Of a DNA stretch of 64,000 bases, positions 53,894 to 63,877 are shown piece after piece. The number at the start of each line of letters is the position of its first letter. Position 1 is the stretch's first letter. A program made the translations under genes and the position numbers. The notes under the pieces were generated by a model that saw only the letters and a list, made by a program, of their open reading frames with translations, was not told the DNA's origin and searched no databases. This DNA is from Caldilineaceae bacterium (GTDB lineage Bacteria; Chloroflexota; Anaerolineae; Caldilineales; Caldilineaceae), in the NCBI GenBank assembly GCA_958295845.1, contig OY282376.1, forward strand, positions 1,625,022 to 1,689,021, written 5' to 3'.

Positions 53894-55050
53894 CACCACA
53901 CCCCATACTCTTCATAGATCACGCCGATGCCCTCGGCGGAGCGGAAAGAAGCCTTCTCCTCCTCATGACATTCCTGGACCGCAATCGATGGCAACCCCAT
54001 CTGATCGCGCCTCCCGGACAACTCGCAGAAGAAGCAGCAGCATCCGGGATTCCAGTGCATTTCCAGCAACTGCCCCGGTTGCGCGGCTCTTCCCGCAGCC
54101 TTCTCGATCTGTGGCAACGCGCAACCAACATTTCAAAGACTGCCCGCGAGATCGAAGCCGGCTTCATCCACAGCAACACAATCCGCGCAACCGCTTACGC
54201 TTCCCTCGCTGCCCGCCTCGCATCGGTTCCCTTGGTCTGGCACATGCGCGACTTCTGGCTGTCGGAGTCCCAGCCGGCTGCCAAATGGCCCGACCGGCTG
54301 GGCAAGCACATCTTTTGCAGCGCGGCTAGCCGCGTAGTCACCAATTCACGTGCCGTCGCCCAGCACCTGCCCTGCTCCGACCGGGCCTCAGTGCTCCACA
54401 ACGGCATCGACCTTTCTCACTTTGATCTGGCGCACGCGAAGCAAGACAACAAGGCTGCTATCTGCAACGAGGCCGGATTCCCCCCCGACTCTCCCATCGT
54501 TGGCATGATAGGTAGAACACGGCCCTGGAAGGGCCAGGAGACATTTCTGCAGATGGCGCTTCAATTATGCGAGCAAGAGCCGGAGTGGCGCTTCCTGATC
54601 GTCGGCGGCGACCCCTTCGGCGTTCACGACGACTACGAGGCCCGCCTGCTGGCCCTGGGCTCACAACCTACCTTGGCCGACCGTGTGCACTGGACCGGAC
54701 AGATCGCCGACGTGCGCCCGGCCCTGGCCGCGATGGATCTGTTCGTCCATCCCGGTGCGCCCGAGCCCTTTGGACTGGTCAACATCGAAGCAATGGCCAT
54801 GGCCAGACCGGTCGTCGCTTTCGCCCACGGCGGCATCCCGGAAATCGTGTTGCACGAAGAAACCGGCCTTCTCGTCTCTCCTGGCGACACGGCTGCACTG
54901 GCCGCATCCGTCTCGCGACTGCTGAGCGCTCCCGAACAGTCCCGTAGCATGGGCCGGGCAGGCCGAATTCGTGTAGAAGCCCATTTCCGAATCGAACGCA
55001 CGGTAAACCAGCTCGAAGGACTCTATCGGGAGCTGGTAGGGAACGATTGA
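53890..55050 (+). CDS. Family 4 glycosyltransferase (GT4-F)
   Basis: 386 residues from a GTG at 53890. The N-terminus ILFIDHADALGGAERSLLLL has the GGAE turn of GT4 enzymes. Donor domain: IVGMIGRTRPWKGQETFL, and PEPFGLVNIEAMAMARPVV. Four-base overlaps on both sides (with 52718-53893 and with the TTG at 55047) place it in a tightly coupled block. Confidence 0.92.
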   Translation: MTPHPILFIDHADALGGAERSLLLLMTFLDRNRWQPHLIAPPGQLAEEAAASGIPVHFQQLPRLRGSSRSLLDLWQRATNISKTAREIEAGFIHSNTIRATAYASLAARLASVPLVWHMRDFWLSESQPAAKWPDRLGKHIFCSAASRVVTNSRAVAQHLPCSDRASVLHNGIDLSHFDLAHAKQDNKAAICNEAGFPPDSPIVGMIGRTRPWKGQETFLQMALQLCEQEPEWRFLIVGGDPFGVHDDYEARLLALGSQPTLADRVHWTGQIADVRPALAAMDLFVHPGAPEPFGLVNIEAMAMARPVVAFAHGGIPEIVLHEETGLLVSPGDTAALAASVSRLLSAPEQSRSMGRAGRIRVEAHFRIERTVNQLEGLYRELVGND

Positions 55051-55094
55051 GGCAAGGTCTGTATGCTAATCACGAACAGTTGGCGCATTCCCCG

Positions 55095-56216
55095 ATGAAA
55101 GTACTTCTCCTGTACAAGGACTACCATCCCGTCGTCGGCGGGATCGAGAATCACATTCGCCTGCTGGCTCGGGGTCTGCGCGCAGAGGGCGTTGACGCGC
55201 ACGTGCTTGTCACTAACACCGGGCCGGCCTCCCAGCGCCAAACAATTGACGGTGTGCCGGTGACCAAGACCGGGCGCCAAGCCCACCTCCTGTCCACTCC
55301 CATCAGTCTGTCCTTCTTCAACGAACTGAGGAAGCAGTCCGCGATGGCCGACCTAGTTCACCTCCACTCGCCCTATCCGCTTGCCGAGACTGCTCAACTC
55401 CTGTTGGGACGCGGTAACCCGACCGTCATCAGCTATCACAGCGACATCGTTCGCCAGAAGAAGACGGGAAAGCTCTACGCGCCTATCCTGAGAAAGGTCC
55501 TGCAACGCGCCGCGCTGGTCGCCGCTTCCAGCCCTGCCTACATTGAGTCTTCCCCCTTCTTGCGTGACGTACAGGAGAAGTGCCGCGTCATCCACTTCGG
55601 CATCGAAACAGAACGCTTCGAGGAAACCGAGCAAGTTCGAATCGGTGCCCAGCGCCTGCGCAAGCAATATGGCGACCTGCCTCTCCTGCTCTTCATCGGC
55701 CGTCTGCGTCACTACAAAGGACTCGATGTACTCATCCGCGCCATGCACAGCATCAAAGCCCGCCTCCTGATAATCGGGACCGGTCCAATGCAGGAGGCGT
55801 GGCAAGAGCTGGCGCGTACAGAAGATCTTGCCGACAAAGTCCTATTTCTGGGCGACAGTCCGGAAGAAGCATGCCTCGCCGCGCGCAATGCCGCCGATAT
55901 CTTCGTGTTGCCCTCCACCAATCGCGCCGAAGCCCTCGGAATCGTGCAGCTAGAGGCGATGGCCTGTGGCATGCCTGTCATCTGCACCGAGCTGGGAACC
56001 GGCACCTCCTACGTCAACCGCGACGGGGAAACCGGCCTGGTGGTGGCGCCCAACAACCCGCGCGTTCTGGCCGCAGCAATCAACAAACTGCTCGCGAATC
56101 CAGCGATGCGCACTTGGATGGGAACCAAAGGCCGAACGCGAGTGAAAACTGAATTTTCGTATCAAAAAATGATTGACTCAACTATCTCCTTCTACCAAGA
56201 AGCCTTGGACAAGTGA
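55095..56216 (+). CDS. Family 4 glycosyltransferase (GT4-G)
   Basis: 373 residues from the ATG at 55095 (MKVLLLYKDYHPVVGG), the conserved start of the family. A TTG at 55047 gives the four-base overlap used by its neighbours and a slightly better ribosome-binding site (TAGGGAACGA), so a 389-residue form is possible. Donor domain: LLLFIGRLRHYKGLDVLI, and NRAEALGIVQLEAMACGMPVI. The layout matches alpha-mannosyl/galactosyltransferases of O-antigen pathways. The next gene starts 65 bases after its stop. Confidence 0.9.
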   Translation: MKVLLLYKDYHPVVGGIENHIRLLARGLRAEGVDAHVLVTNTGPASQRQTIDGVPVTKTGRQAHLLSTPISLSFFNELRKQSAMADLVHLHSPYPLAETAQLLLGRGNPTVISYHSDIVRQKKTGKLYAPILRKVLQRAALVAASSPAYIESSPFLRDVQEKCRVIHFGIETERFEETEQVRIGAQRLRKQYGDLPLLLFIGRLRHYKGLDVLIRAMHSIKARLLIIGTGPMQEAWQELARTEDLADKVLFLGDSPEEACLAARNAADIFVLPSTNRAEALGIVQLEAMACGMPVICTELGTGTSYVNRDGETGLVVAPNNPRVLAAAINKLLANPAMRTWMGTKGRTRVKTEFSYQKMIDSTISFYQEALDK

Positions 56217-56281
56217 AGAGAGTCTGCGAATATGTTTAGGCCTCCTCTCCTTCTTCACGGCCACTCTCCCCCGGCCGTTAT

Positions 56282-57430
56282 ATGAGCCAGTATATTCTCG
56301 ATGCACGCACCGCAGTGCCCCACTTCCCAGGCATCGGGCGCTATGTCAGCAACCTTGCTCCGGCCCTGACGCCCCTGCTTACCGTCGGTGAAAGCCTGAC
56401 CATTCTCGAAACCCCGACCCCCTCCGCTCGGGGAGATAATTCGATGTCCGCCCCAGAACGGGACCGAGCCCCCAGACTACCGGGCACTACTGTAACCGCG
56501 CCCGTAACGCCATTCGATATTCGGCAGCAATGGCGGATCCCATTCCTGCTCAAACGACTTCGCGCTGACGGCGCAGCGCTCTATCACAGCCCCTACTACA
56601 TAATGCCGTACCGCACAGGCCTGCCCACCCTCCTGACCTTCTATGACGTCATTCCACTCAAGTACCCACAGTCCGTTCCCACCAAGGCCAGACTCTTCTT
56701 TCGACTCGCTGCGACCCTCGCCCTGCGCGCTGCAGACCGCGTCGCCGCGATTTCAAACGCCGCCCGCTCCGATCTGTTCAGCCACTTCCCGGTCCCTGCC
56801 TCCAAAGTCAGCGTCACACCCCTCGCCGCCGGCCCCGAATATCGACCCCGGACAGCTTCCCAAGCAAATCGCGTCCGCCAAAAGTACCACCTGCCCAGTG
56901 AGTTTCTTCTCTATCTCGGCATAAACAAACCCCACAAGAATCTTCCCGCCCTCATCGATGCCTACGCCCAAATCGCCTCGCGTCACGCGCCCCCCCTCGT
57001 CATCGCCGGCGCCTGGGATAACCGCTACCCGCAGCCCAAACAGCGCGCCGCCAGTCACCAACTTGGTGACACCGTCCGCTTCCTCGGCCCTGTCGACGAG
57101 CGCGACATGCCCGCGCTCTACAGCGCAGCGACTCTGTTCGTCTTCCCCAGCCTGTATGAAGGGTTTGGCCTGCCCGTTCTCGAAGCGATGGCCTGCGGAA
57201 CGCCCGTAACCTGTTCAAACACGGCCAGCCTGACGGAAGTCACAGGTGAGGCCGCCCTACTTTTCGACCCCCACGCCACCGCTGAGATTAGAGACGCTCT
57301 GGCCGAACTCATAGAGGACGGCAGCCAGCGCGCCCGACGAGCCGAGCAGGGGCTGGCGCGCGCTGGCCACTACAGCTGGCAGGCGACCGCCGCTGCTACA
57401 CTGCAATGCTATCGTCAACTGCTGGGTTAA
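56282..57430 (+). CDS. Family 4 glycosyltransferase (GT4-H)
   Basis: 382 residues. The acceptor domain has GIGRYVSNLAPAL, and the donor domain FLLYLGINKPHKNLPAL and YEGFGLPVLEAMACGTPVT. It is the closest relative of GT4-A at the other end of the cluster. It ends 38 bases before the convergent coaX gene and so closes the polysaccharide cluster. Confidence 0.92.
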   Translation: MSQYILDARTAVPHFPGIGRYVSNLAPALTPLLTVGESLTILETPTPSARGDNSMSAPERDRAPRLPGTTVTAPVTPFDIRQQWRIPFLLKRLRADGAALYHSPYYIMPYRTGLPTLLTFYDVIPLKYPQSVPTKARLFFRLAATLALRAADRVAAISNAARSDLFSHFPVPASKVSVTPLAAGPEYRPRTASQANRVRQKYHLPSEFLLYLGINKPHKNLPALIDAYAQIASRHAPPLVIAGAWDNRYPQPKQRAASHQLGDTVRFLGPVDERDMPALYSAATLFVFPSLYEGFGLPVLEAMACGTPVTCSNTASLTEVTGEAALLFDPHATAEIRDALAELIEDGSQRARRAEQGLARAGHYSWQATAAATLQCYRQLLG

Positions 57431-57468
57431 TGGTGTGAGGGCTGGGAAGGATGAAGTCCGTATGGACT

Positions 57469-58287
57469 CTACTCGTTTCCTGTATTGAGCAGGTACACAG
57501 TGCGGATTCCCGACAAAGTCAGCCAGGGGTCGTACTGGTCGATCGAGCCTGTGAGCGGGGTGATTATTTGTCCAATTCCATCTGTGGCGATGACAGTGAT
57601 AGGCGAGTCCAACTCGTGACCGATGCGGGCAAGGAGTCCTTCAACCAATCCCACATAGCCAAGAATGATCCCCGATCGCAGCGCCTCGTCGGAGTCGCGG
57701 CCAATCGCAGAAAACGGTGGCGCTGATTCGAACTCGTTCGACGACGAATGGAGCGCCCCAAACACCTCGGTCAGTTCAGCCAGAGCAGGCGCGCAGGCCT
57801 TGAGCGACTCCGCTGCCGTGACAAGGCCCGGAGCGATGGCCCCGCCGAGAAACTGTCCCGTTTCGTCCACCACATTGAACGTCGTCGCCGTGCCAAAGTC
57901 GACAGCAACCGCTGCGCCCGTACTGCGATCCCGCACGGCCGCGGCGTCGGCTAGCCGGTCCATCCCCACCTGCTCCGGGTTCCTTACGTCCAGTGTCAGT
58001 CCCAGTTCCATGCGGTGGTGAAGCACCAGCGGCTCGCACTCAAGGACCTCCCCAAGCATCCCCTCCCAAAGTTCGGTCAACGGCGCGACCACACTACACA
58101 AGGCCGCGCCTTCAAAGTCGTTCGCTTCCAATCCGCTCTTCTGCCAGAACTGGTGTAGAGATCGCCTGAGCGTCTCCGGACTGCTATGCCGGTCCGTCTC
58201 CAGCCGCCAACAGGCAGCGGGCGCATCGCCGTCACCAAAGGCGCCCATGACGATGCTGCTGTTACCGATGTCGATGGTCAAAAGCAT
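57469..58287 (-). CDS. coaX: Type III pantothenate kinase
   Basis: 272 residues. DIGNS at 6-10 (phosphate motif), GMDR at 108-111, DFGTATT at 130-136, then GGAIAPGL: the signature set of CoaX. It phosphorylates pantothenate in the first step of coenzyme A synthesis. Length is typical (~255-275). It lies 76 bases downstream of the VanW gene on the same strand and converges with the polysaccharide cluster. Confidence 0.96.
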   Translation of the reverse strand: MLLTIDIGNSSIVMGAFGDGDAPAACWRLETDRHSSPETLRRSLHQFWQKSGLEANDFEGAALCSVVAPLTELWEGMLGEVLECEPLVLHHRMELGLTLDVRNPEQVGMDRLADAAAVRDRSTGAAVAVDFGTATTFNVVDETGQFLGGAIAPGLVTAAESLKACAPALAELTEVFGALHSSSNEFESAPPFSAIGRDSDEALRSGIILGYVGLVEGLLARIGHELDSPITVIATDGIGQIITPLTGSIDQYDPWLTLSGIRTVYLLNTGNE

Positions 58288-58363
58288 TGGAAGTGGTAGA
58301 AAGCGGGAGAAACGGAGAGTTTAATGAAAGTGAAGGGCCGGGTTTCCAAGAGCGTCTGCTCCC

Positions 58364-60307
58364 TTAGCCGTCCCCGTCACTGTTTTCCTCCGAATTCGGG
58401 GTAGCGGTCGGCTCCTCTGCAACATCGGTCACGCCGGGGATGTCGGTTCCCGGACCGTAGAGGAACATCGCGTTCCAGGGGCGATAGACCGATTGGATCC
58501 TGTCCTCCCGAGTATTGCCATTTTCGGTAACCTTCCGAATGACGGTCGCCGTCAATCCCTCTTTCGCCCATTCAACCTGCTTCACCTGTCCGGCTTCCAG
58601 CGAGGCGTCCTCCTGATAGACCGGCTCACCAGGCTCCTTTTTGTCCTTGTACTCCGCCTCGCCGATCTCCACCACTCTGTCCGGCTTCGTTCCATAAAAG
58701 TTGAATGTAAGGATACCTTCCACACTGTCCACGACCGGTTGCACGAGCAGATGCGCCTGCGTGTCATTCAGGAATCTGAGATCCACATAAGGTGTATAGA
58801 TTGTCGCGTCATATCCGGGCTCGCCGTACCAGCTTACGACGTAGCCGTGATTGTGGCGCTCCAGAAAAGGAAAACCTGCCTCCAGCGCCGCCCGAAAGAC
58901 GGTCGTACTCACCTGGCAAACGCCTCCTCCCACCCCAACTGCCGTGCGGTCCCCCCAGATGATGGCCGAGTCTTCAAATCCGTTGGCCCCGCTCACCGCT
59001 TCTATCGCCGAATTGAAGCTGAAAACGCCCCCAGGTGGAACGACCACACCCACAAGCTTCTCTGTCGCCACTTCAATGTTGTATACGCGCGTGCTGCTGC
59101 TCCCGCTGAAAAAAGTGGTACCGCTGGCAATGAGCTCTCTGATGCCCAGTTCGTTCAACCGGCTGGAATCAACCGCGGGCGGAATCGAGATGACCGGCAG
59201 TGGGCCGGTTCGCTGGTTGCTGGACAGCGCATGGCGTACAGCCTGGATCGTCAGGTCGACGTTCAGTCGCTGGCCCGCCCTGCTGTGTTGAATCACAGTC
59301 AGCGCTGATGTCGCGTCGTCAAATCGCAGACGAGCGTCTTGGGCAGGATACGATACCTGGTTCGCCCAGCCCTCAACGACAAAACGCAGGGCCTCTTCAT
59401 TGAGAAAACTGGGATCTCCGCCGGGCATGATTCTCTGCAGCAGCGCCGCGTCCAGCGCAAATGCAGTGCCCGATTCTTTGTGCCGCAATACCACCGGCTG
59501 CGCAAGCGTGAGATCGCCCGCCAAGCTATTGGATACTGTGCCACTGGCGCCCGCACTGTTCTGCGACGAGACTCCCACAGCGTCCTGGGGCGGCGCAACG
59601 CTGTACGTCTGCAGCGGCACCGTTCCCGAACGTCCGCTCGCAAGCTGCCCCAATATCAAGTGCGCCGTAGCCGGGACATCAACGTCAATGCCCGGCCGAG
59701 GCGGAACTGAGACGTCGCCAATCTGGATCGCCGGGCGACTTGGGCGCCGCACTTCGGACGCCGCGTCGCCGACGGCCTGGCGCACAACGCCTTCACTGAC
59801 CAAAACCTCTGGCCAAACTGTCTGATCGCCGTTGAACGCCTGCCACTGGCTCAGGACGCGTTCGAGCAGATTACCTTGACGTCCGACATGATAGGCAAGG
59901 TTGACCGCCCCTTCCAGGTCCGCCTCAGGCGACAGCAGCTCCGATCCCAATGCCCAGCGTCTCGTAGCGGCTCTTGCTCCTCCGCCCTCTGTCGAATCAG
60001 GGCTGAGCTCAAGGAAGACTGGCGCCAGCGGATAAGGAGTCAACTCCCTGTGCAAGCGCAACAGCGCCGACGCACGGGTCTCGCCTCCAACCGGAACACC
60101 GGCCACGCGCACGCCGCTGAAAATGCGGTCAGTGTGCCAGAACTGCCAGCCCGCAAATGCGCCGGCAACAGACACAATAGCCACGCATAGCCAGATCAAA
60201 GTGTATTCGACGCCGCTGGGGGGTCTGCCTTGAACTGTAGACGGGTCTGGGAGATCCCGCATGGGTACAATCTGCCGTGCTGGGGGCAATGGGACAGTTG
60301 AACTCAT
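58364..60307 (-). CDS. VanW-like protein with G5 domain, membrane-anchored
   Basis: 647 residues from the ATG at 60307 with GAGG five bases upstream; a TTG at 60316 is the alternative. A single membrane helix near residues 38-60 (LIWLCVAIVSVAGAFAGW) follows a short cytoplasmic tail. A peptidoglycan-binding-type repeat region leads into the VanW domain at about 440-560 (GGVFSFNSAIEAVSG, GGGVCQVSTTVFRAALEAG) and a C-terminal G5-like domain (DASLEAGQVKQVEWAKEG). VanW domains are seen in cell-wall proteins, but their reaction is unknown. The final ~30 residues are acidic and Pro/Glu-rich. It is probably an extracytoplasmic wall-associated protein. Confidence 0.92.
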   Translation of the reverse strand: MSSTVPLPPARQIVPMRDLPDPSTVQGRPPSGVEYTLIWLCVAIVSVAGAFAGWQFWHTDRIFSGVRVAGVPVGGETRASALLRLHRELTPYPLAPVFLELSPDSTEGGGARAATRRWALGSELLSPEADLEGAVNLAYHVGRQGNLLERVLSQWQAFNGDQTVWPEVLVSEGVVRQAVGDAASEVRRPSRPAIQIGDVSVPPRPGIDVDVPATAHLILGQLASGRSGTVPLQTYSVAPPQDAVGVSSQNSAGASGTVSNSLAGDLTLAQPVVLRHKESGTAFALDAALLQRIMPGGDPSFLNEEALRFVVEGWANQVSYPAQDARLRFDDATSALTVIQHSRAGQRLNVDLTIQAVRHALSSNQRTGPLPVISIPPAVDSSRLNELGIRELIASGTTFFSGSSSTRVYNIEVATEKLVGVVVPPGGVFSFNSAIEAVSGANGFEDSAIIWGDRTAVGVGGGVCQVSTTVFRAALEAGFPFLERHNHGYVVSWYGEPGYDATIYTPYVDLRFLNDTQAHLLVQPVVDSVEGILTFNFYGTKPDRVVEIGEAEYKDKKEPGEPVYQEDASLEAGQVKQVEWAKEGLTATVIRKVTENGNTREDRIQSVYRPWNAMFLYGPGTDIPGVTDVAEEPTATPNSEENSDGDG

Positions 60308-60442
60308 CAGCCTCAATCAAACGAAGTCGAGTCTCGGACGATCCGGACGGCGAATGCTAAGTTTCCCGCCCACTCCATCCCCAATCAATGTCTTGGGGAA
60401 CTGAAATCGCCTGAGACTGGAAGCACAATAATCTGAACTCAG

Positions 60443-62035
60443 TTATGAACTTAACTGAGGGACAATATACAGGAACGGTATGGCTATGTCCAGAGCAACG
60501 AGGGCCAGGAACAGGCAAAAATAAACGATCGGACGCAAATCACCGTCAATGCGTAGCCGATCTGACGGATCCTGGCGTGCCCGCTCCTGAACACCAAAGC
60601 CGGCGACTGCAACGATCCGGGCAATGCCTCGGGAGAGTAGCCCGTAGAGCAGCATGCCAATGCCCGCCAGTCCAAACAGCATCAGCGTCCACCTGTCGGC
60701 CGTTCCACCCGCCAGCGTCGCAACTACAAAATAAACGCCCGCGCCCGCCAGCAGGACGCCCCCCGCTGCAAGGCTGACCCTCCTCTCGAGCACAGCCCAC
60801 CAGCCTATCGCGAAGAGCAGACTCCACGCCGGCAGAGCCGCGAAGAGATAACGCCCCTGATGCTGGATAAACCCTAAGTTGTACCAACCGTAAGCCGCGA
60901 ATGTCGCCATCCACAGCAACAGCAGAGTCATACCTGGAGATGACAGAAAGCGAGCCCACTGCCATCTGCTGCTTTTCACCCGCGCCCGGAATCGGTACAG
61001 AACGCCCACGACTGCCAGGGCCGAAAGAATGAAGAAAAAGGTATAGACGCGGGCATCCATAAAGACGCCCAACCAGCCAAACACGCCCCAGAAGCTCTTG
61101 CTGGTAAACGTCCACGCCCGCTCCCAATAGGCGGCCCAACCGTTCTCCGCAATCCAGGCTGCTGCTGTCGGCTGCCCGGTCACGACCGCATCGTGCCAGC
61201 TGAGGCCAAGGATATCCAGATTCCCATAAAGCAGGATGTTTCGGATCCACCAGGGGAGTCCGAGAAGCAAGGCAGGCCCTATCACCAGCGCGAGCCGCCT
61301 TGTCAGCTTTCCAACCGTGACGCTACCGGCAGACCCCGTCCAGACCGACTGCATGATTACTACGACAATCGCGACAGGGAGGAGGGTATAGGTGGTCGCC
61401 TTCGTGAGACAGCCAAGCCCAATGAGGATCCCGGCTGCCAGTAGACTGCCCGACCCTTCGTCAACTTCGCTCCCAGCCCTCAACCGCTGCCAGCGCAGGA
61501 GCGCCAGCACCGTTCCGGCGATCAACAGTTCGGCGAGGCCGTCGTTGTTGACCGACGCCATCAGCGCCACGTGCATGGGAAGAAAAGCTGCGAAAGCGGC
61601 CGCCCCCAGTGCAATGTGAGGCGACCCGGGTATTGCCGCGCGCGCACAGAGGAAAATCAACAGCACGACGCCCCCGCCCAGCACAACGCTGAATAGCCTC
61701 AGCGCCAGCGGCAGGCCCTGGCTCAACCAGTAGATCGGAACCGCGAGCAGATAGTAAAGGGGAGGTTGGTGGGACTCGTAACGGACAGGTTCTATCGAAA
61801 GGTCCGGCGGAAACCTTTCCGCCTTGAGGCGCCCTAGGTAGGCTCCGTCATAGTCGCCCATCCGCAGCACCGGAAACTGCCTTTCGGTCGCAAGATGGGC
61901 AATGTAGTTGTAGTGGGCCGGCTCGTCCGGGTTCTGCCAGGGCGGAGTCTTGATAGCGAAAAGCGTGCCCAGGGCCGCATAGACGATCAGAACTGAAATG
62001 AGGACATAGGCGGTTGCATCGATGCCTCTGTTCAT
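60443..62035 (-). CDS. GT39/DUF2142-like integral membrane glycosyltransferase
   Basis: 530 residues from the ATG at 62035; a GTG at 62047, three bases after the metG stop, is equally possible. The first extracytoplasmic loop carries the catalytic-type acidic motif TPPWQNPDEPAHYNYI, followed by ESHQPPLYYLLAVPIYW, both typical of PMT/ArnT/DUF2142 proteins. About 11-12 membrane helices follow. Such enzymes use polyprenyl-phosphate sugars to glycosylate proteins or lipids outside the membrane. It is the only membrane GT-C enzyme in the window and may finish the glycan made by the cluster at 45-57 kb. Confidence 0.9.
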   Translation of the reverse strand: MNRGIDATAYVLISVLIVYAALGTLFAIKTPPWQNPDEPAHYNYIAHLATERQFPVLRMGDYDGAYLGRLKAERFPPDLSIEPVRYESHQPPLYYLLAVPIYWLSQGLPLALRLFSVVLGGGVVLLIFLCARAAIPGSPHIALGAAAFAAFLPMHVALMASVNNDGLAELLIAGTVLALLRWQRLRAGSEVDEGSGSLLAAGILIGLGCLTKATTYTLLPVAIVVVIMQSVWTGSAGSVTVGKLTRRLALVIGPALLLGLPWWIRNILLYGNLDILGLSWHDAVVTGQPTAAAWIAENGWAAYWERAWTFTSKSFWGVFGWLGVFMDARVYTFFFILSALAVVGVLYRFRARVKSSRWQWARFLSSPGMTLLLLWMATFAAYGWYNLGFIQHQGRYLFAALPAWSLLFAIGWWAVLERRVSLAAGGVLLAGAGVYFVVATLAGGTADRWTLMLFGLAGIGMLLYGLLSRGIARIVAVAGFGVQERARQDPSDRLRIDGDLRPIVYFCLFLALVALDIAIPFLYIVPQLSS

Positions 62036-62050
62036 GGGCCCTCTCACGAG

Positions 62051-63877
62051 TTACCCGTTCGCCTCACCCAGCACGACCTCAGGATCCAGTTTGTCAAAAA
62101 GCGGCCCCGGTTTTCGCAAGTTTTGGCCGGCTGCCAGTGTCTGCGTCTGCCAGACCCCGCAGGCGCCCCCATGGTCGTAGCGTAACACCACATGTGAACC
62201 GCGGTCGTCTTCAATGTCCGTCGTATCGAGCCGTCCAAACAGCGGATCCGAATAGCCAAGGTATTGGTGCAACTGTTCACTGCTGTGGGGTAGAATCGGG
62301 GCCCACAGCAATTTCAGCCAGTCGATCGCCTGCAGCGTCACATAAACGGTTGTCGCCGTGGCCTGTGGATCCGTCTTAAAAGTCCTCCAGGGCTCCTTCT
62401 CGTTCAAGTACTGGTTTACGCGCTGGCTCAACCGCCGCGTCTCCTGCAGCGCGGCCTTCAACCTCACCGCTTCGTATAGCGCTCCCACGCTGTCAAAGCC
62501 TCCGCGTATCTCGTCCAGCAAGGCTTCATCCGTCGCGTCCAACTCGCCCGGCTGAGGAACAGCACCGTCGAAACGCCTGAAAGCGAAACCTAACACCCGG
62601 TTGACCAAATTGCCCCAGTTGGCAACCAGCTCGTTGTTGACAAGCTCGACAAAGTCCGGCCAGGTAAACTCAGTGTCAGCAGTCTCTGGCGCCATCGCCG
62701 TCAATGTATACCGCCAGGCGTCCGCCTGGAATTCCTCCAGAACCGTATTGAAACCAATGACATTGCCGCGGCTTGTGCTGAACTGCGCCCCCCCAAAGTT
62801 GAGGTACTCGTTGGCCGGAACGTCATACGGAAGATTCAGGCGCGCCGTTGTCAGCGGCTCTGCCGTTTCAGAAAGGCCAGCGATGTTTGCCGATTCGAAG
62901 TCCGCTTTGACCTCATCGTTATAGGCCATGATCATGCCCGGCCAGATCTGCGTGTGGAAAGGGATGTTGTCCTTGCCAATGAAGTAGTAGTGGCGGGCAT
63001 CCGGTGAAAGATCCCGGTCCCACCAGTCCTGCCATTTGCCGCCGCTCAACGCCGCCCATTCGATAGCCGCGCTCAGGTAACCTTGCACTGCGTCGTACCA
63101 GACGTAAATACATTTGCTCTCGTAGCCCTCGATTGGAATCGCGATACCCCAATCGATGTCGCGTGTGATGGCACGCCCCCGCAACTCCTTCAGATTCAAC
63201 TGACCTTGGGTAAAGTTCAGGACGTTGTTGCGCCAGTGCTCCTTGCCGCTGCCGATCCATTCCAACAGCGGTTCATTGAGTGCGCCCAGATCAAGGAAGA
63301 AATGCTCAGTTTCCCGCACCTCCAGGTCAGTGCTGCCGCTCAACTTGGACCGTGTGTCGGTCAGCTCCAGCGCATCATAAAGGCGCCCGCAGTTGTCGCA
63401 CTGGTCGCCGCGTGCCTCAGCAAAGCCGCAGAAAGGGCAACTCCCCTCCACGTAACGGTCCGCCAAAAACCGCCCCGCCTCCGGGTCGTACCACTGCTTT
63501 TGCACTTCCTTATAGATAAACTCGTTCGCCATATGGCGTCGAAACACCTGCTGAGTTATGTCCCAGTGGTTCTGCGTGTCCGTGTGTGTGTACAGGTCGA
63601 ATGTCAGGCCCATCGCCACGCAGCCCTCCACGAAGAGCTCATGATACTTGTCCACCACCTCCGCAGCACCCAGACCTTCCCTCTCCGCCTGCAAGGTGAT
63701 GGGCGTGCCGTGCGTATCGGAGCCGCTGACCATCAGTACATCGTTGCCTGCCATGCGCTGGTATCGGGCGAAGATATCGGGCGGCAGATACGCGCCCGCA
63801 ATCTGTCCAATATGCTTCTCGCCGTTGGCATAAGGCCAGGCAACGCATACGAGGATTTTTGCGCCTTGGTTGGTCAT
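62051..63877 (-). CDS. metG: Methionine--tRNA ligase
   Basis: 608 residues. Signature [14 protein letters not shown] (HIGH-type at 22-25), zinc-knuckle cysteines at 147, 150, 160 and 163, and the KMSKS-type loop FSTSRGNVI (367-371). After the anticodon-binding helices it ends at VVLGEANG without the C-terminal EMAP-like tRNA-binding domain of the dimeric enzyme. Start supported by GGAGAATGACCG. It charges tRNA-Met in the cytoplasm. It lies three bases upstream of the GT39-like gene. Confidence 0.97.
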   Translation of the reverse strand: MTNQGAKILVCVAWPYANGEKHIGQIAGAYLPPDIFARYQRMAGNDVLMVSGSDTHGTPITLQAEREGLGAAEVVDKYHELFVEGCVAMGLTFDLYTHTDTQNHWDITQQVFRRHMANEFIYKEVQKQWYDPEAGRFLADRYVEGSCPFCGFAEARGDQCDNCGRLYDALELTDTRSKLSGSTDLEVRETEHFFLDLGALNEPLLEWIGSGKEHWRNNVLNFTQGQLNLKELRGRAITRDIDWGIAIPIEGYESKCIYVWYDAVQGYLSAAIEWAALSGGKWQDWWDRDLSPDARHYYFIGKDNIPFHTQIWPGMIMAYNDEVKADFESANIAGLSETAEPLTTARLNLPYDVPANEYLNFGGAQFSTSRGNVIGFNTVLEEFQADAWRYTLTAMAPETADTEFTWPDFVELVNNELVANWGNLVNRVLGFAFRRFDGAVPQPGELDATDEALLDEIRGGFDSVGALYEAVRLKAALQETRRLSQRVNQYLNEKEPWRTFKTDPQATATTVYVTLQAIDWLKLLWAPILPHSSEQLHQYLGYSDPLFGRLDTTDIEDDRGSHVVLRYDHGGACGVWQTQTLAAGQNLRKPGPLFDKLDPEVVLGEANG

